This document shows positions 16,469 through 26,976 of a DNA stretch of 37,092 nucleotides, in pieces; the stretch's first letter is position 1, and every line of letters starts with the position of its first letter. The translations under genes were made by a program, and so were the position numbers. Below the pieces are notes generated by a model. That model was given only the letters and a program-made list of their open reading frames with translations. It ran no database searches and was not told the origin of the DNA. Source of the stretch: Ga0077536 sp043744805 (GTDB taxonomy: Bacteria > Pseudomonadota > Gammaproteobacteria > Ga0077536); assembly GCA_043744805.1 (NCBI GenBank), contig JAYTTZ010000048.1, positions 1 to 37,092 on the forward strand. Direction: 5' to 3'.

Positions 16469-16852
16469 TTAGCCGCCGTAGATGGCTTCGGGTGATTTGA
16501 GGACCGGGTCGACCGTCTCCCAGGCCTCCCCCGTATGGCGGCGGTAGAAACAGGATTCACGGCCCGTGTGGCAGGCAATGCCGCCGATTTGTTCGACGAG
16601 CATCACGATGGCGTCGCCGTCGCAGTCGAGGCGTAACTCCACCAGGCGCTGCGTGTGGCCGGACTCCTCGCCCTTGCGCCACAGCTTGCGCCGCGAACGC
16701 GACCAATACACGGCCCGCCCTTCGGCCACGGTGGCTGCCAGGGCCTCACGGTTCATCCACGCCACGGTAAGCACTCGCCCGCTGGCGGCATCCTGCGCCA
16801 CCGCGACGATGAGCCCCACGGCGTCGAAGGTCACTTCATCCAGCCAGCTCAT
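16469..16852 (-). CDS. hisI: Phosphoribosyl-AMP cyclohydrolase
   Basis: A 127-residue zinc enzyme opening the adenine ring of phosphoribosyl-AMP, the third step of histidine synthesis. Conserved stretches: LTVAWMNREAL, YWSRSRRKLWRKGEESGHTQ, LDCDGDA with the metal-binding acidic residues, and CHTGRESCFYR with zinc-binding cysteines. Its ATG overlaps the hisF stop by 4 bases. Confidence 0.96.
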   Translation of the reverse strand: MSWLDEVTFDAVGLIVAVAQDAASGRVLTVAWMNREALAATVAEGRAVYWSRSRRKLWRKGEESGHTQRLVELRLDCDGDAIVMLVEQIGGIACHTGRESCFYRRHTGEAWETVDPVLKSPEAIYGG

Positions 16853-17610
16853 ACGCGTACCTCGATACCGGCGGCAGCCAGGTGCTGCTTGGCTTCGCCG
16901 ACGGTGTGTTGGCCAAAATGGAAGATGCTGGCAGCGAGGACTGCGTCCGCATGGCCCAGGCGCACACCTTCCGCCAGGTGCTCCAGGGTGCCGACGCCGC
17001 CGGAGGCGATTACCGGAATGGGCACGGCATCTGCGACGGCGCGGGTCAGGGCGAGGTCGAAACCATCGCGGGTTCCGTCACGGTCCATGCTGGTGAGGAG
17101 GATTTCGCCCGCGCCGTAGTCGGCCATGCGCGCGGCCCATTCCACGGCGTCCAGCCCGGCTGACTTGCGCCCGCCGTGGGTGAAGACTTCCCAGCGGCCT
17201 GCGGCGACCTGGCGGGCGTCGATGGCGACGACGATGCATTGCGAGCCGTACTTGGTGGCTGCCTCGCGCACGAAATCCGGGTTGAACACGGCGGCAGTGT
17301 TGATGCCCACCTTGTCGGCGCCAGCCTGGAGCAGGCGTCGGATGTCTTCGAGCTTGCGGATACCGCCGCCGACGGTCAGGGGAATGAAGACTTCGGACGC
17401 TACCGCCGCCACGACGTGGACCATGGTGGCGCGCTCGTCGCTGCTCGCGGTGATGTCCAGGAAAGTGATTTCGTCGGCGCCCTGTTCGTCGTAGCGGCGG
17501 GCGATTTCCACCGGATCGCCGGCGTCGCGGATGTTCACGAACTGGACGCCCTTCACCACGCGGCCGGCGTCCACGTCGAGGCACGGGATGATTCTACGGG
17601 CGAGACCCAT
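16849..17610 (-). CDS. hisF: Imidazole glycerol phosphate synthase, cyclase subunit
   Basis: A 253-residue TIM barrel that, with the amidotransferase HisH, forms imidazole glycerol phosphate and AICAR. The start MGLARRIIPCLDVDAGRVVKG and the motifs DEITFLDITAS, PLTVGGGIRKLED, DGTRDGFDLAL and VIASGGVGTLEHL are standard, including the catalytic aspartates near residues 11 and 130. hisH is not adjacent and must be encoded elsewhere. It lies 58 bases after hisA. Confidence 0.96.
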   Translation of the reverse strand: MGLARRIIPCLDVDAGRVVKGVQFVNIRDAGDPVEIARRYDEQGADEITFLDITASSDERATMVHVVAAVASEVFIPLTVGGGIRKLEDIRRLLQAGADKVGINTAAVFNPDFVREAATKYGSQCIVVAIDARQVAAGRWEVFTHGGRKSAGLDAVEWAARMADYGAGEILLTSMDRDGTRDGFDLALTRAVADAVPIPVIASGGVGTLEHLAEGVRLGHADAVLAASIFHFGQHTVGEAKQHLAAAGIEVRV

Positions 17611-17668
17611 GCTGGTGGCGCGCTAGGAGGGGGCGACGGGGCTTGGTGCTTGCGACGGGCGGCGTTGC

Positions 17669-18409
17669 TCAGCCGCCGCTGAGCTCGTCGGCCAGCGCCT
17701 GCGCCTCGTGGAGGTCAAGCGTGCCTTCGTAGATGGCCCGCCCGGTCACCGCACCGGCGATGCCTTCGGATGCCACCGCGCACAGCGCGCGGATGTCCTC
17801 CAGGTTGGTGACGCCGCCCGAGGCGAACACCGGGATGGTGAGGTTGCGCGCAAAGGCAACCGTGGCGTCGAGGTTGAGCCCGTTCATCATGCCGTCGCGG
17901 TGGATGTCGGTGAAGATGATGGCGTCCACGCCGTCTTCCTCGAACTGCTTGGCGAGGTCCACGGCGTCGTGGCGGGCCAGCTTGGACCAGCCTTCGATGG
18001 CCACCTTGCCGTCGCGGACGTCGAGGCCGACGAGGATGTGGCCGGGGAATTCAAGGCAGATGTCCTGCACAAAATGCGGCGTGGTCACGGCCTTGGTGCC
18101 GATGATGACGTAGCGCACGCCGGCGTCCAGGTAGCGCTGGATGGTGTCTTCGTCGCGGATGCCTCCACCCACCTGCACCGGCACCTGCGGGAAGGTCTGG
18201 GTGATTTCACGGATGACCGCGGAATTGACCGGCGCACCCACCATTGCCCCGTTCAGATCGACGAGGTGCAGTCGCCGCGCCCCTTCCTCCACCCAGCGGG
18301 CTGCCATCGCCACCGGATCGTCGGAGTAAATGGTGTGATCGGACATCACACCCTGGCGGAGACGGACGCATTTTCCGTCCTTGATATCGATGGCGGGGAT
18401 GATCAGCAT
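17669..18409 (-). CDS. hisA: ProFAR isomerase (phosphoribosylformimino-AICAR-ribotide isomerase)
   Basis: A 246-residue TIM-barrel isomerase for the fourth step of histidine synthesis. It begins MLIIPAIDIKDGKCVRLRQG with the catalytic Asp8, followed by LHLVDLNGA, VQVGGGIRDEDTI, IFTDIHRDGMMNG (second catalytic Asp) and VFASGGVTNLEDI. It leads the hisA-hisF-hisI-hisE-tatABC run. Upstream is polA rather than hisB and hisH. Confidence 0.96.
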   Translation of the reverse strand: MLIIPAIDIKDGKCVRLRQGVMSDHTIYSDDPVAMAARWVEEGARRLHLVDLNGAMVGAPVNSAVIREITQTFPQVPVQVGGGIRDEDTIQRYLDAGVRYVIIGTKAVTTPHFVQDICLEFPGHILVGLDVRDGKVAIEGWSKLARHDAVDLAKQFEEDGVDAIIFTDIHRDGMMNGLNLDATVAFARNLTIPVFASGGVTNLEDIRALCAVASEGIAGAVTGRAIYEGTLDLHEAQALADELSGG

Positions 18410-18501
18410 TCGAGGGGCTCGGCCGGCAGTGGCGAATGGCGCGCCGGCGTTGTGGGTGTTCCGATTTTCAATTTAATGCGACAACCCGGTGGCCGCAAGG
18501 C

Positions 18502-21237
18502 TCAATGCGCCTCGTCCCAGTTGAGGCCGTCGCGCACGTCGACTTCCAGCGGCACTTCCAGCTCCGCAGCGGCGGCCATGCACTGGCGCACGCCAGCCTT
18601 GAGGTCTTCCACCCGGTCCTCGTCCACTTCGAGCACGAGTTCGTCGTGGACCTGCATGATGATCGCCGCCGGCAGCCGCTCGGCGGTGATCCAGCCATCC
18701 ACGGCCAGCATCGCGCGCTTGATGATATCGGCCGCCGTGCCCTGCATCGGGGCGTTGATGGCGGTGCGTTCGGCGGACTGGCGGCGCTGCACGTTGCGCG
18801 AGTCGATTTCCGGCAGGTAGAGCCGGCGGCCAAACACCGTTTCGACGTATTTGTCGGCGTGGGCCTGCGCACGGATGTCGTCCATGTAGCGCTTCACGCC
18901 GGGATACCGCGCGAAATAGAGGTTCACGTAGGTCTGGGCCGCCCCGCGCTCGATGCCAAGCTGGCGGGCAAGGCCGAAGGCCGACATGCCGTAGATCAGC
19001 CCGAAGTTGATGGCCTTGGCCGAACGGCGCTGGTCGGCGGAAACCTCGGCGGGTGCCACCCCAAAGACTTCCGCTGCCGTGGCCCGGTGCACGTCGTGCC
19101 CCTGGGCGAAGGCGTCCAGCAGCCTCGCGTCACGGGAGAGGTGGGCCATGATGCGCAGCTCGATTTGCGAATAGTCCGCCGCCACGAGGCGCTTGCCCGG
19201 CGGCGCGATGAAGGCCTGCCGGATGCGCCGGCCTTCCGCCGTGCGGATGGGGATGTTCTGCAGGTTGGGATCGGCCGAGGACAGCCGTCCGGTGGCCGTG
19301 ACCGCCTGGTGGTAGCTGGTATGCACGCGCCCGGTGGCGGGATTGATCTCCTGCGGCAGGCGGTCGGTGTAGGTGGACTTCAGCTTGGACAGCGCGCGAT
19401 GCTCGAGGATGAGCCGGGGCAGTGCGAATTCGAGCGCCAGATCCTGCAGCGCCGATTCGGCGGTGGATGGCTGGCCGGTGGGCGTTTTCTCTCGCACTGG
19501 CAGCCCGAGTTGATCGAAAAGAATCTGCTGGATCTGCTTGGGCGAACCCAGGTTGAAGGGTGCGCCGGCCTCCGCATAGGCCGCCTGTTCCCGCGCCGCC
19601 ATCAGCACGGCGAGTTCGCCCCCCTGCTTGCGGAGCATCGCGGCGTCGACCAGCACGCCGGTCCGTTCGATACGGGAGAGCACGGGCACCAGGGGCATTT
19701 CAATCGTGTCGAGCAGTCGGCTGAGCGCCGGCACCTCGGCGATTTTCGCGTGCAGGACCCGGTGGAGCCGCAGGCAGACGTCGGCGTCTTCCGCTGCGTA
19801 GGGGCCAGCCTGCTCCAGCGGCACCTGGTCGAAGGTGAGTTGCTTCGCGCCCTTGCCGGCCACGTCCTCGAAGTGGATGGTACTGACGCCGAGCTGCTGC
19901 AGGGCGACCGAATCCAGATCGTGCCGGCTCGCGGTGCTGTTCAACACATAGCTTTCCAGCATGGTGTCGTAGCGGATGCCTTCGAGGCTGATGCCGTGGT
20001 TGAGCAGCACGTTGCGGTCGTACTTGGCGTGGTGGCCAATCTTGCCGATGGCGGGGTTTTCCAGCAGCGGCTTGAGCGCACCCAGCACGCGCCCTTCCGA
20101 CAGCTGATCCGGCGCGCCCACGTAGGCGTGGCCGAACGGCACGTAGGCCGCCTTGCCAGGCTCGACGCAGAAGGACACCCCCACCACGCGCGCCTGCATG
20201 TAGTCGAGGCTGGTGGTTTCGGTATCGAAGGCAAACAGCCCGGCCCCTTGCAGGACTTCCAGCCAGCGCGCGAAGTCTTCCTCGGTGAGGACGGTTTCGT
20301 AGTGGTTCTGGACTGAGGCCACGCTGGCCGCGGCGGCCGGTGCATCCGGCGCGGGTGCGGATTGTTCGAGCAACCGCAGCGCAGTCTTCAAGCCGAGGGC
20401 CTGGTACTGGGCGGTCAGCGCGTCGCGGTCCATCGGCCGTACCACGAGGGTGTCCACGGTCCAGGGCAGCGGCAGGTCGTCCAGGATGGTGACCAGACGT
20501 TTTGTCAGGGGCAGCCGCGGCAGCGCCTCGCGCAGGTTCTGTCCCACGACCCCGCCGATATCGGCCGCGCGACGTTCGATTTCTTCCAGACTGCCGTACT
20601 CTGCCAGCCATTTCACCGCAGTCTTCGGACCGACCTTGGAGACGCCGGGGATATTGTCGGAGGTGTCGCCGACCAGGGTCAGGTAATCGATGATCTGCGC
20701 CGGCGCGACCCCAAACTTGACCTTAACGCCCCCGGCATCCATGACGGCGTTTTCCTTGTCCATGGTGTTGACCAGGGTGATGTCGTCGTCCACCAGCTGG
20801 GCAAGATCCTTGTCGCTGGTACAGACGATGACGCGCATCCCAGCGCGCGCCGCGCGGCGCGCCAGGGTGCCGATGACGTCGTCGGCCTCCGCACCCGCCT
20901 GTACGAGCCGCGGAAAACCCAAGGCATCGATGAGGTCGTTGATGAGCGGAACCTGCGCGGCAAGGTCGTCGGGCATCGACGGACGCGTGGCCTTGTATTC
21001 GGCATACCAGGCATCGCGATGCGTCGGGCCGCGGGGGTCGAAGACCACCGCGAAGTATTCGCTGGGATAGTCCACGCGCAGGCGATTCAGCATATTGAGG
21101 ATGCCGTGGATGGCCCCGGTTGGCTGTCCGTGGGCGTTCAAGAGGCCGGGCATCGCATGAAATGCGCGGTAGAGGAAGGATGATCCGTCGACCAGCACCA
21201 GTGCCGGTTTGGCCTGCTTTGCGGATTGTTCTGTCAT
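18502..21237 (-). CDS. polA: DNA polymerase I
   Basis: A 911-residue repair and Okazaki-fragment polymerase with all three domains. The N-terminal ~290 residues form the 5' nuclease (LVLVDGSSFLYRAFHAMP, AEADDVIGTLA, VGDTSDNIPGV). The middle carries an intact proofreading exonuclease, with FAFDTETTSLD as Exo I and the Exo III-type AAEDADVCLRL. The polymerase palm has motif A DYSQIELRIMAHLS, motif B RRSAKAINFGLIYG and motif C VHDELVLEV. The ATG at 21235-21237 is preferred because an AGGT site precedes it and homologues start near SAKQAKPALVLVDG; an upstream ATG would add 9 residues. It is divergent from the DUF2782-thrB pair. Confidence 0.97.
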   Translation of the reverse strand: MTEQSAKQAKPALVLVDGSSFLYRAFHAMPGLLNAHGQPTGAIHGILNMLNRLRVDYPSEYFAVVFDPRGPTHRDAWYAEYKATRPSMPDDLAAQVPLINDLIDALGFPRLVQAGAEADDVIGTLARRAARAGMRVIVCTSDKDLAQLVDDDITLVNTMDKENAVMDAGGVKVKFGVAPAQIIDYLTLVGDTSDNIPGVSKVGPKTAVKWLAEYGSLEEIERRAADIGGVVGQNLREALPRLPLTKRLVTILDDLPLPWTVDTLVVRPMDRDALTAQYQALGLKTALRLLEQSAPAPDAPAAAASVASVQNHYETVLTEEDFARWLEVLQGAGLFAFDTETTSLDYMQARVVGVSFCVEPGKAAYVPFGHAYVGAPDQLSEGRVLGALKPLLENPAIGKIGHHAKYDRNVLLNHGISLEGIRYDTMLESYVLNSTASRHDLDSVALQQLGVSTIHFEDVAGKGAKQLTFDQVPLEQAGPYAAEDADVCLRLHRVLHAKIAEVPALSRLLDTIEMPLVPVLSRIERTGVLVDAAMLRKQGGELAVLMAAREQAAYAEAGAPFNLGSPKQIQQILFDQLGLPVREKTPTGQPSTAESALQDLALEFALPRLILEHRALSKLKSTYTDRLPQEINPATGRVHTSYHQAVTATGRLSSADPNLQNIPIRTAEGRRIRQAFIAPPGKRLVAADYSQIELRIMAHLSRDARLLDAFAQGHDVHRATAAEVFGVAPAEVSADQRRSAKAINFGLIYGMSAFGLARQLGIERGAAQTYVNLYFARYPGVKRYMDDIRAQAHADKYVETVFGRRLYLPEIDSRNVQRRQSAERTAINAPMQGTAADIIKRAMLAVDGWITAERLPAAIIMQVHDELVLEVDEDRVEDLKAGVRQCMAAAAELEVPLEVDVRDGLNWDEAH

Positions 21238-21302
21238 CGATATTACCTGTGCCTGCCAACCCAAACGCCACAGGAAACGCAGCGGATCTGGCCTACGGCT
21301 GG

Positions 21303-21311
21303 TGCTATGCT
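21303..21311 (+). promoter_or_regulatory. Candidate extended -10 promoter for the DUF2782-thrB genes
   Basis: TGC followed by TATGCT (21303-21311) fits an extended -10 element. It lies about 44 bases before the DUF2782 start codon and points toward it. No good -35 box stands at the usual distance, as allowed for extended -10 promoters. The match could be chance. Confidence 0.35.
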
Positions 21312-21354
21312 AGGCCGCATAAATTCATCATCGCACGCGCTCGAGAAAGCTCAA

Positions 21355-21705
21355 ATGCGGACATCACACACCATCGTTCTGCTCGCAGGCCTGCTGGCCC
21401 TGCCGCTGGTGCACGCAGCCCAGCCCGAACAACTCCAGGAAGTACCGGAGGCCGCGCCGGATCCGGTGGGGCCCATGGAAGATGGCAAGGCCATCGAACC
21501 AGACGTCACCATCGTCAAGCGCAAGGACGCCTCGGTCGAGGAATATCGCGTTGGTGGTCGCCTCTACATGGTGAAAATCACTCCGTTCATCGGTCCTTCC
21601 TACTATCTCGTCGACAACGACGGCGATGGCCGCATGGAGTCCCGGGTAGGCAGCCAGCACACCCCCAACACCGTGGTCCCGCAGTGGGTCATCTTCAGCT
21701 GGTAA
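21355..21705 (+). CDS. DUF2782 family periplasmic protein
   Basis: A 116-residue exported protein of unknown function. The ATG at 21355 begins a clean signal peptide (MRTSHTIVLLAGLLALPLVHA, cleaved before AQPEQ); the frame is open upstream but that part is unlikely to be translated. The mature part has an acidic, proline-rich stretch, then VTIVKRKDASVEEYRVGGRLYMVKITP and YYLVDNDGDGRMESR, the conserved DUF2782 core. The position between polA and thrB is shared with Pseudomonas, where the same unknown protein is found. DNDGDG resembles a calcium loop but this is only a resemblance. Confidence 0.88.
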   Translation: MRTSHTIVLLAGLLALPLVHAAQPEQLQEVPEAAPDPVGPMEDGKAIEPDVTIVKRKDASVEEYRVGGRLYMVKITPFIGPSYYLVDNDGDGRMESRVGSQHTPNTVVPQWVIFSW

Positions 21706-21733
21706 TCGCCCCGCACGCATGACCACCTCCTGA

Positions 21734-22684
21734 ATGGCGGTCTATACCCATCCCGGGCACGCTGAACTCGCCACCTTCCTCGCCGATTATTCACTCGGCC
21801 CTGTGCTCGAACTGACCGGCATCCGGGACGGCATCGAAAACTCCAATTTCTTCCTCCTGACCCCGCGCGGGCGCCATGTGCTCACGATCTTCGAGCGCAT
21901 GCCCACCGGCGAACTCGCGTGGTGTCTTTCCCTGATGGACTTCCTTGCTGCCCGGGGCATTCCCTGCGCACTGCCCGCTCGCGCCCGCGATGGGCGCATC
22001 GCGGGCCAGCTTTGTGGCAAACCTGCTGCCGTGTTCTCGCGACTGGAAGGGGAGAGCCACAACACTCCCGGCGTGTCCGGGTGCGCGGTCGTGGGTGCGC
22101 TGCTTGCCCAGATGCATCTTGCCGGCGCGGGGTATGCGGCAAACCGGCCTGATCCGCGGGGTCGCGCGTGGCGCGTCGACGCCTTCTCACAGCTTGGACC
22201 CCACCTTGACCCCTGGCTCGCGGCGCTACTGGAAGGTGAACTCACCTGCCACCACGAGGACCGCCTGGCCCCACTCCCCACCGGGCCCATCCATGCGGAT
22301 CTCTTCCGCGACAACGTGTTGTTTACCGGCGAGCGCCTGTCCGGGGTCATCGATTTCTACTATGCCTGCCAGGGACCGCTGGTCTATGACCTTGCGGTGG
22401 CCACCGTGGACTGGTGCCTGCTGGAACGTCCGCAGCTTGCCGTGCCCGAAGCGCGTGCACTGCTCGGGGCATACCAGGCACTGCGGCCGCTGGCGCCGGG
22501 AGAACGCGCTGCGTGGCCGGCCGCATGGCGGGCGGTGGGTCTGCGCTTCTGCCTGTCGCGACTGCTCGACGCACAAGCACCAAGAGATGGGGTGCTGACG
22601 TGGCAGAAGGACCCGGCTGCCTTGCTAGACGTGATCCGACTCGGGCGGGAGCACGCCGGAACGCTTGCCGGCTTGCTGGACTAA
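21734..22684 (+). CDS. thrB: Homoserine kinase, aminoglycoside-phosphotransferase fold
   Basis: A 316-residue kinase phosphorylating homoserine in threonine synthesis. It belongs to the APH/choline-kinase fold used by Pseudomonas-type ThrB, not the GHMP-kinase ThrB of enteric bacteria. Motifs: GIENSNFFLLT near the N-terminus, the catalytic loop IHADLFRDNVLF (HxDxxxxN) and the metal-binding VIDFYYACQGPLVYDLA. It lies 28 bases after the DUF2782 gene and is followed by a strong terminator. Confidence 0.93.
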   Translation: MAVYTHPGHAELATFLADYSLGPVLELTGIRDGIENSNFFLLTPRGRHVLTIFERMPTGELAWCLSLMDFLAARGIPCALPARARDGRIAGQLCGKPAAVFSRLEGESHNTPGVSGCAVVGALLAQMHLAGAGYAANRPDPRGRAWRVDAFSQLGPHLDPWLAALLEGELTCHHEDRLAPLPTGPIHADLFRDNVLFTGERLSGVIDFYYACQGPLVYDLAVATVDWCLLERPQLAVPEARALLGAYQALRPLAPGERAAWPAAWRAVGLRFCLSRLLDAQAPRDGVLTWQKDPAALLDVIRLGREHAGTLAGLLD

Positions 22685-22718
22685 ACAGGTCGCGTCCATC
22701 ACGCACCGCCGGAAAAGA

Positions 22719-22742
22719 AAAAGCCCTCCGGAGAGGGCTTTT
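22719..22742. terminator. Bidirectional rho-independent terminator
   Basis: A perfect 10-bp stem, AAAAGCCCTC and GAGGGCTTTT, closes on the 4-base loop CGGA. A-run and T-run on the two sides make it work in both directions, ending thrB from the left and the OmpA-domain lipoprotein gene from the right. Confidence 0.93.
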
Positions 22743-22764
22743 CCAGGACGCCTTGGGACGCGCC

Positions 22765-23433
22765 CTAGTTGCCGCTGACCATCAGGTCGACGCGGCGGTT
22801 CTTGGCGCGGCCGTCGGCCGTGTCGTTCGTCGCAGCCGGCTTGGATTCGCCGTAGCCGGTCGGGCTAAGGCGGGCAGCATCGATGCCTTTGCCGGTGAGG
22901 TAGGCCACAACGGCCTTCGCACGGCGCTCGGACAGGCCCATGTTGTAGGCGTCCGAACCGACGGAGTCGGTGTGGCCTTCAACATTCAGCGTCACCGACG
23001 GATTCTCGGCAAGCACCTTCGCGGCTTCATCGAGCTTGGCGGTGCCGACCGGGGTCAAGGTGGACTTGTTGAAGTCGAAGTTGGTGCCTTCGAGGGAGAT
23101 CAGCTTGGTGCCAACGGCCGGAGCAGCCGGCGGCGGCGGCGGCGGCGGGGCGGCCTTGACGACCGGGGCCGGAGCCGGGGCGACCGGAGCCGGGGTCGGC
23201 GCGGGCCTTTCGGATTCGTGGCAAATCAGGTAGCCCACTGCAGCGCCAAGCACGGCGCCACCGGCAAGTGCGCCGGTTTCATCCGTGTCAGCACCGGCGG
23301 CGATGATGCCCGCACCGGCAGCACCACCGACGATCGGGCACAGCACGTCGCCCGGTTTGATTTTTTGGCCACCGCAGCCCGCCATCGCGAGGCCGAGGCA
23401 CAGTAAAAGTCCGGTTTTGATCTGGTGGTTCAT
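22765..23433 (-). CDS. OmpA-domain outer-membrane lipoprotein with glycine-zipper segment
   Basis: A 222-residue lipoprotein. The ATG at 23431-23433 has AAGGA at a 9-base spacing. A lipoprotein signal ends in LAMAGC (Cys20). Residues ~38-80 form a glycine/alanine-rich zipper (GGAAGAGIIAAG, GGAVLGAAVGYL) likely to lie in a membrane. A proline/alanine linker with seven consecutive prolines follows (~88-115), then an OmpA-like peptidoglycan-binding domain to the end, with FDFNKSTLTPVG, VEGHTDSVGS, NMGLSERRA and NRRVDL, including the Asp and Arg that bind diaminopimelate. It likely ties the outer membrane to the wall. It is a single gene with its own promoter and terminator. Confidence 0.9.
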   Translation of the reverse strand: MNHQIKTGLLLCLGLAMAGCGGQKIKPGDVLCPIVGGAAGAGIIAAGADTDETGALAGGAVLGAAVGYLICHESERPAPTPAPVAPAPAPVVKAAPPPPPPPAAPAVGTKLISLEGTNFDFNKSTLTPVGTAKLDEAAKVLAENPSVTLNVEGHTDSVGSDAYNMGLSERRAKAVVAYLTGKGIDAARLSPTGYGESKPAATNDTADGRAKNRRVDLMVSGN

Positions 23434-23514
23434 TGGTGAACGTTCCTTGAGTTGGATTCTTGGTCGCACTGAACTCGTTGCGGGTTTGCAACGGGCGTTG
23501 ACGGCGTCGCGCGG

Positions 23515-23543
23515 AGCATAAATGTTTTACATAGCGACGCCAA
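23515..23543 (-). promoter_or_regulatory. Sigma-70 type promoter for the OmpA-domain lipoprotein gene
   Basis: Read on the minus strand, TTGGCG (23538-23543) and TATGCT (23515-23520) are separated by exactly 17 bases. The -10 box stands about 80 bases before the start codon, leaving a leader of roughly 75 bases. The spacer is AT-rich against a GC-rich background. Confidence 0.6.
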
Positions 23544-23631
23544 CCTCAATTCCGCGCAGCGATTTCTGCGCCGTCGCCTTCCCGCCACAGCTGCGCCGCT
23601 GAGCGCGTTGTGTTTTGCACCACACACAGGT

Positions 23632-25361
<1,730 letters not shown>

Positions 25362-25365
<4 letters not shown>

Positions 25366-25631
25366 TCGGACTCGCCGAAGCGGCCTTCGATGAGCTCGAC
25401 CAGCGCGCCCATCGCGGACTCTTCCTGCTCGCCACTGGTGGTGAGCTCGAGTTCAGCCCCCCGGGCCGCGGCCAGCATCATCAATCCCATGATGCTTTTG
25501 CCATTCACCTTGTTGCCTGCCTTCTGCACGGTAATGTCGCAGGGGTAGCGCGCGGTCGTCTGGACGAACTTCGCGGCCGCGCGTGCGTGCAGGCCAAGGC
25601 GGTTAATGATCAGGACGTTACGTGTGAGCAT
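25362..25631 (-). CDS. ptsH: HPr phosphocarrier protein
   Basis: An 89-residue HPr-fold protein relaying phosphate from enzyme I. His15 lies in NRLGLHARAAAKFV and Ser46 in GNKVNGKSIMGLMML; the Ser46 region matches the site used by HPr kinase in organisms that have it. The start at 25631 has GAGAG at a short spacing; an ATG at 25643 overlapping the rapZ stop would add four residues. In many relatives the HPr next to rapZ is the nitrogen-type NPr, but here the next gene is ptsI, so one carrier may serve all branches. Confidence 0.93.
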
Positions 25632-25639
25632 GAAAACTC

Positions 25640-26500
25640 TCATCCGTCGCGATGCGTCGCCACGACGTGGCGCATCGCCCGGAAATGGGTGGCAAGTTTC
25701 TCGGCCACATAGACCGAGCGGTGACGACCACCGGTGCATCCGATGGCAATCGTGAGGTAACTGCGGTTGTCCGCCTCGAAGCGCGGGATCCATTTTTCGA
25801 GGAAGGCAGTGACATAGGTCACCATCTCGCGCGCGTACTCGCTGGTCTCGAGGAAACTCCGCACGGCCTCGTCGCGCCCCGAAAGGTGGCGCAACTCGGG
25901 GTCCCAATGCGGGTTGGGGAGGCAGCGGACGTCGAACACGAAATCGGCATCCGGCGGCACGCCATTCTTGTAGCCGAACGAACAGAACTGCAGCGCCAGA
26001 GCATTGGTGTCGCGCCGCATGATACGTTCGATGAACTGGGTGCGGAACTTGTGGATGTGCGTATGCGTGGTGTCGATGCGGAGATCGGCCCGCGCGATGA
26101 TGGGCTCGAGCAGGCTTCGTTCGCGGGCGATGGCTTCGCGTAGTGGCAGCCGGGTACCCGACAGTGGATGCCGCCGCCGGGTCTCGCTGAAGCGCTTGAG
26201 CAGGGCCTCCTCGGACGCCTCGATGAACACCAGCTCGACGGTGAGCTGGGCGGACCGCAGGTCGGCAAGCACGTCAGGCAGTTGGGCGAGGTCGGACTCC
26301 CGGTTACGGGCGTCGATGCCGACAGCGACCTTGCGGTAGTGGGGAAGGTCGTCGTCCCCCAGGTGCTTGGCGAATTCGCTGAGGAAACCCGCCGGGAGGT
26401 TGTCGACGCAATAGAAACCGGCGTCTTCGAGGGCATGCAGGGCGGTGGTCTTGCCCGCTCCTGACATGCCCGAAATGAGGATGAAGCGACGGGCGTTCAC
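25640..26500 (-). CDS. rapZ: RNase adapter RapZ
   Basis: A 286-residue nucleotide-binding protein. In E. coli RapZ guides RNase E to the small RNA GlmZ and so sets glucosamine-6-phosphate synthase levels; that role here is inferred. Visible are the Walker A loop GMSGAGKTT (11-19), YCVDNLP, RRRHPLSGTR, and the C-terminal block SFGYKNG..PDADFVFDVR..PNPHW with IAIGCTGGRHRSVYVAE. It lies between hpf and ptsH, with 73 bases to hpf and no ptsN in between. Confidence 0.95.
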   Translation of the reverse strand: MNARRFILISGMSGAGKTTALHALEDAGFYCVDNLPAGFLSEFAKHLGDDDLPHYRKVAVGIDARNRESDLAQLPDVLADLRSAQLTVELVFIEASEEALLKRFSETRRRHPLSGTRLPLREAIARERSLLEPIIARADLRIDTTHTHIHKFRTQFIERIMRRDTNALALQFCSFGYKNGVPPDADFVFDVRCLPNPHWDPELRHLSGRDEAVRSFLETSEYAREMVTYVTAFLEKWIPRFEADNRSYLTIAIGCTGGRHRSVYVAEKLATHFRAMRHVVATHRDG

Positions 26501-26573
26501 TGGACGGCGTCCTCCCGCCCGCTACAGGGCCAGCTCACGACAGGGCTGCTCCAGGCACCCCCAGCCGCCTGGC

Positions 26574-26897
26574 CTAGAGGTGGCCGCGCGCGGCCGCCCC
26601 TTCGCGGGCGTGGGTGTCCGTGGTCTTTTCCTTGTGCTTGCGGACCTGGCGGTCGAGTTTATCGATCAGCAGGTCGATGGCGGCGTACATGTCGTTGTGT
26701 TCACTTTCTGCATGCAGGTTGTTCCCGGCTACGTGGATCGTCGCTTCCGCCTTCTGCAACTGGCGCTCGGTGCCCAGCACGACGTGCACTTCCATCACGT
26801 GATCGAAATGTCGCTCGATGCGCTGCATCTTGGTTCGGATGAAATCCTGCAAAGCCGTGGAAAGCTCGACATGGTGGCCAGAGATGTTGATTTGCAT
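26574..26897 (-). CDS. hpf: Short ribosome hibernation promoting factor
   Basis: A 107-residue protein of the HPF/YfiA family that binds the 30S decoding centre in stationary phase. The start MQINISGHHVELSTALQDFI is typical, and an AGGAG site stands 8 bases before the ATG at 26895-26897. KLDRQVRKHKEK near the end forms the basic rRNA-binding helix; there is no long C-terminal dimerisation domain, so it is the short form that works with a modulation factor such as RMF. It follows rpoN as in most gammaproteobacteria. Confidence 0.94.
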   Translation of the reverse strand: MQINISGHHVELSTALQDFIRTKMQRIERHFDHVMEVHVVLGTERQLQKAEATIHVAGNNLHAESEHNDMYAAIDLLIDKLDRQVRKHKEKTTDTHAREGAAARGHL

Positions 26898-26976
26898 GGA
26901 CGGGCTCCTAAAAGGGAGTAGGGAAAACAGGGTGCCGGAACCGATGCCGGCGGGGTCAGTATAGCCACGCTGCCGC

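Noticed and set aside
18436..20316. 626-codon open frame opposite polA
   Set aside because: Antisense shadow; polA is complete with every catalytic motif across the same bases.
23126..23155. GGC trinucleotide run as a regulatory or phase-variable repeat
   Set aside because: It encodes the proline run in the linker of the OmpA-domain lipoprotein; triplet changes would not shift the frame.
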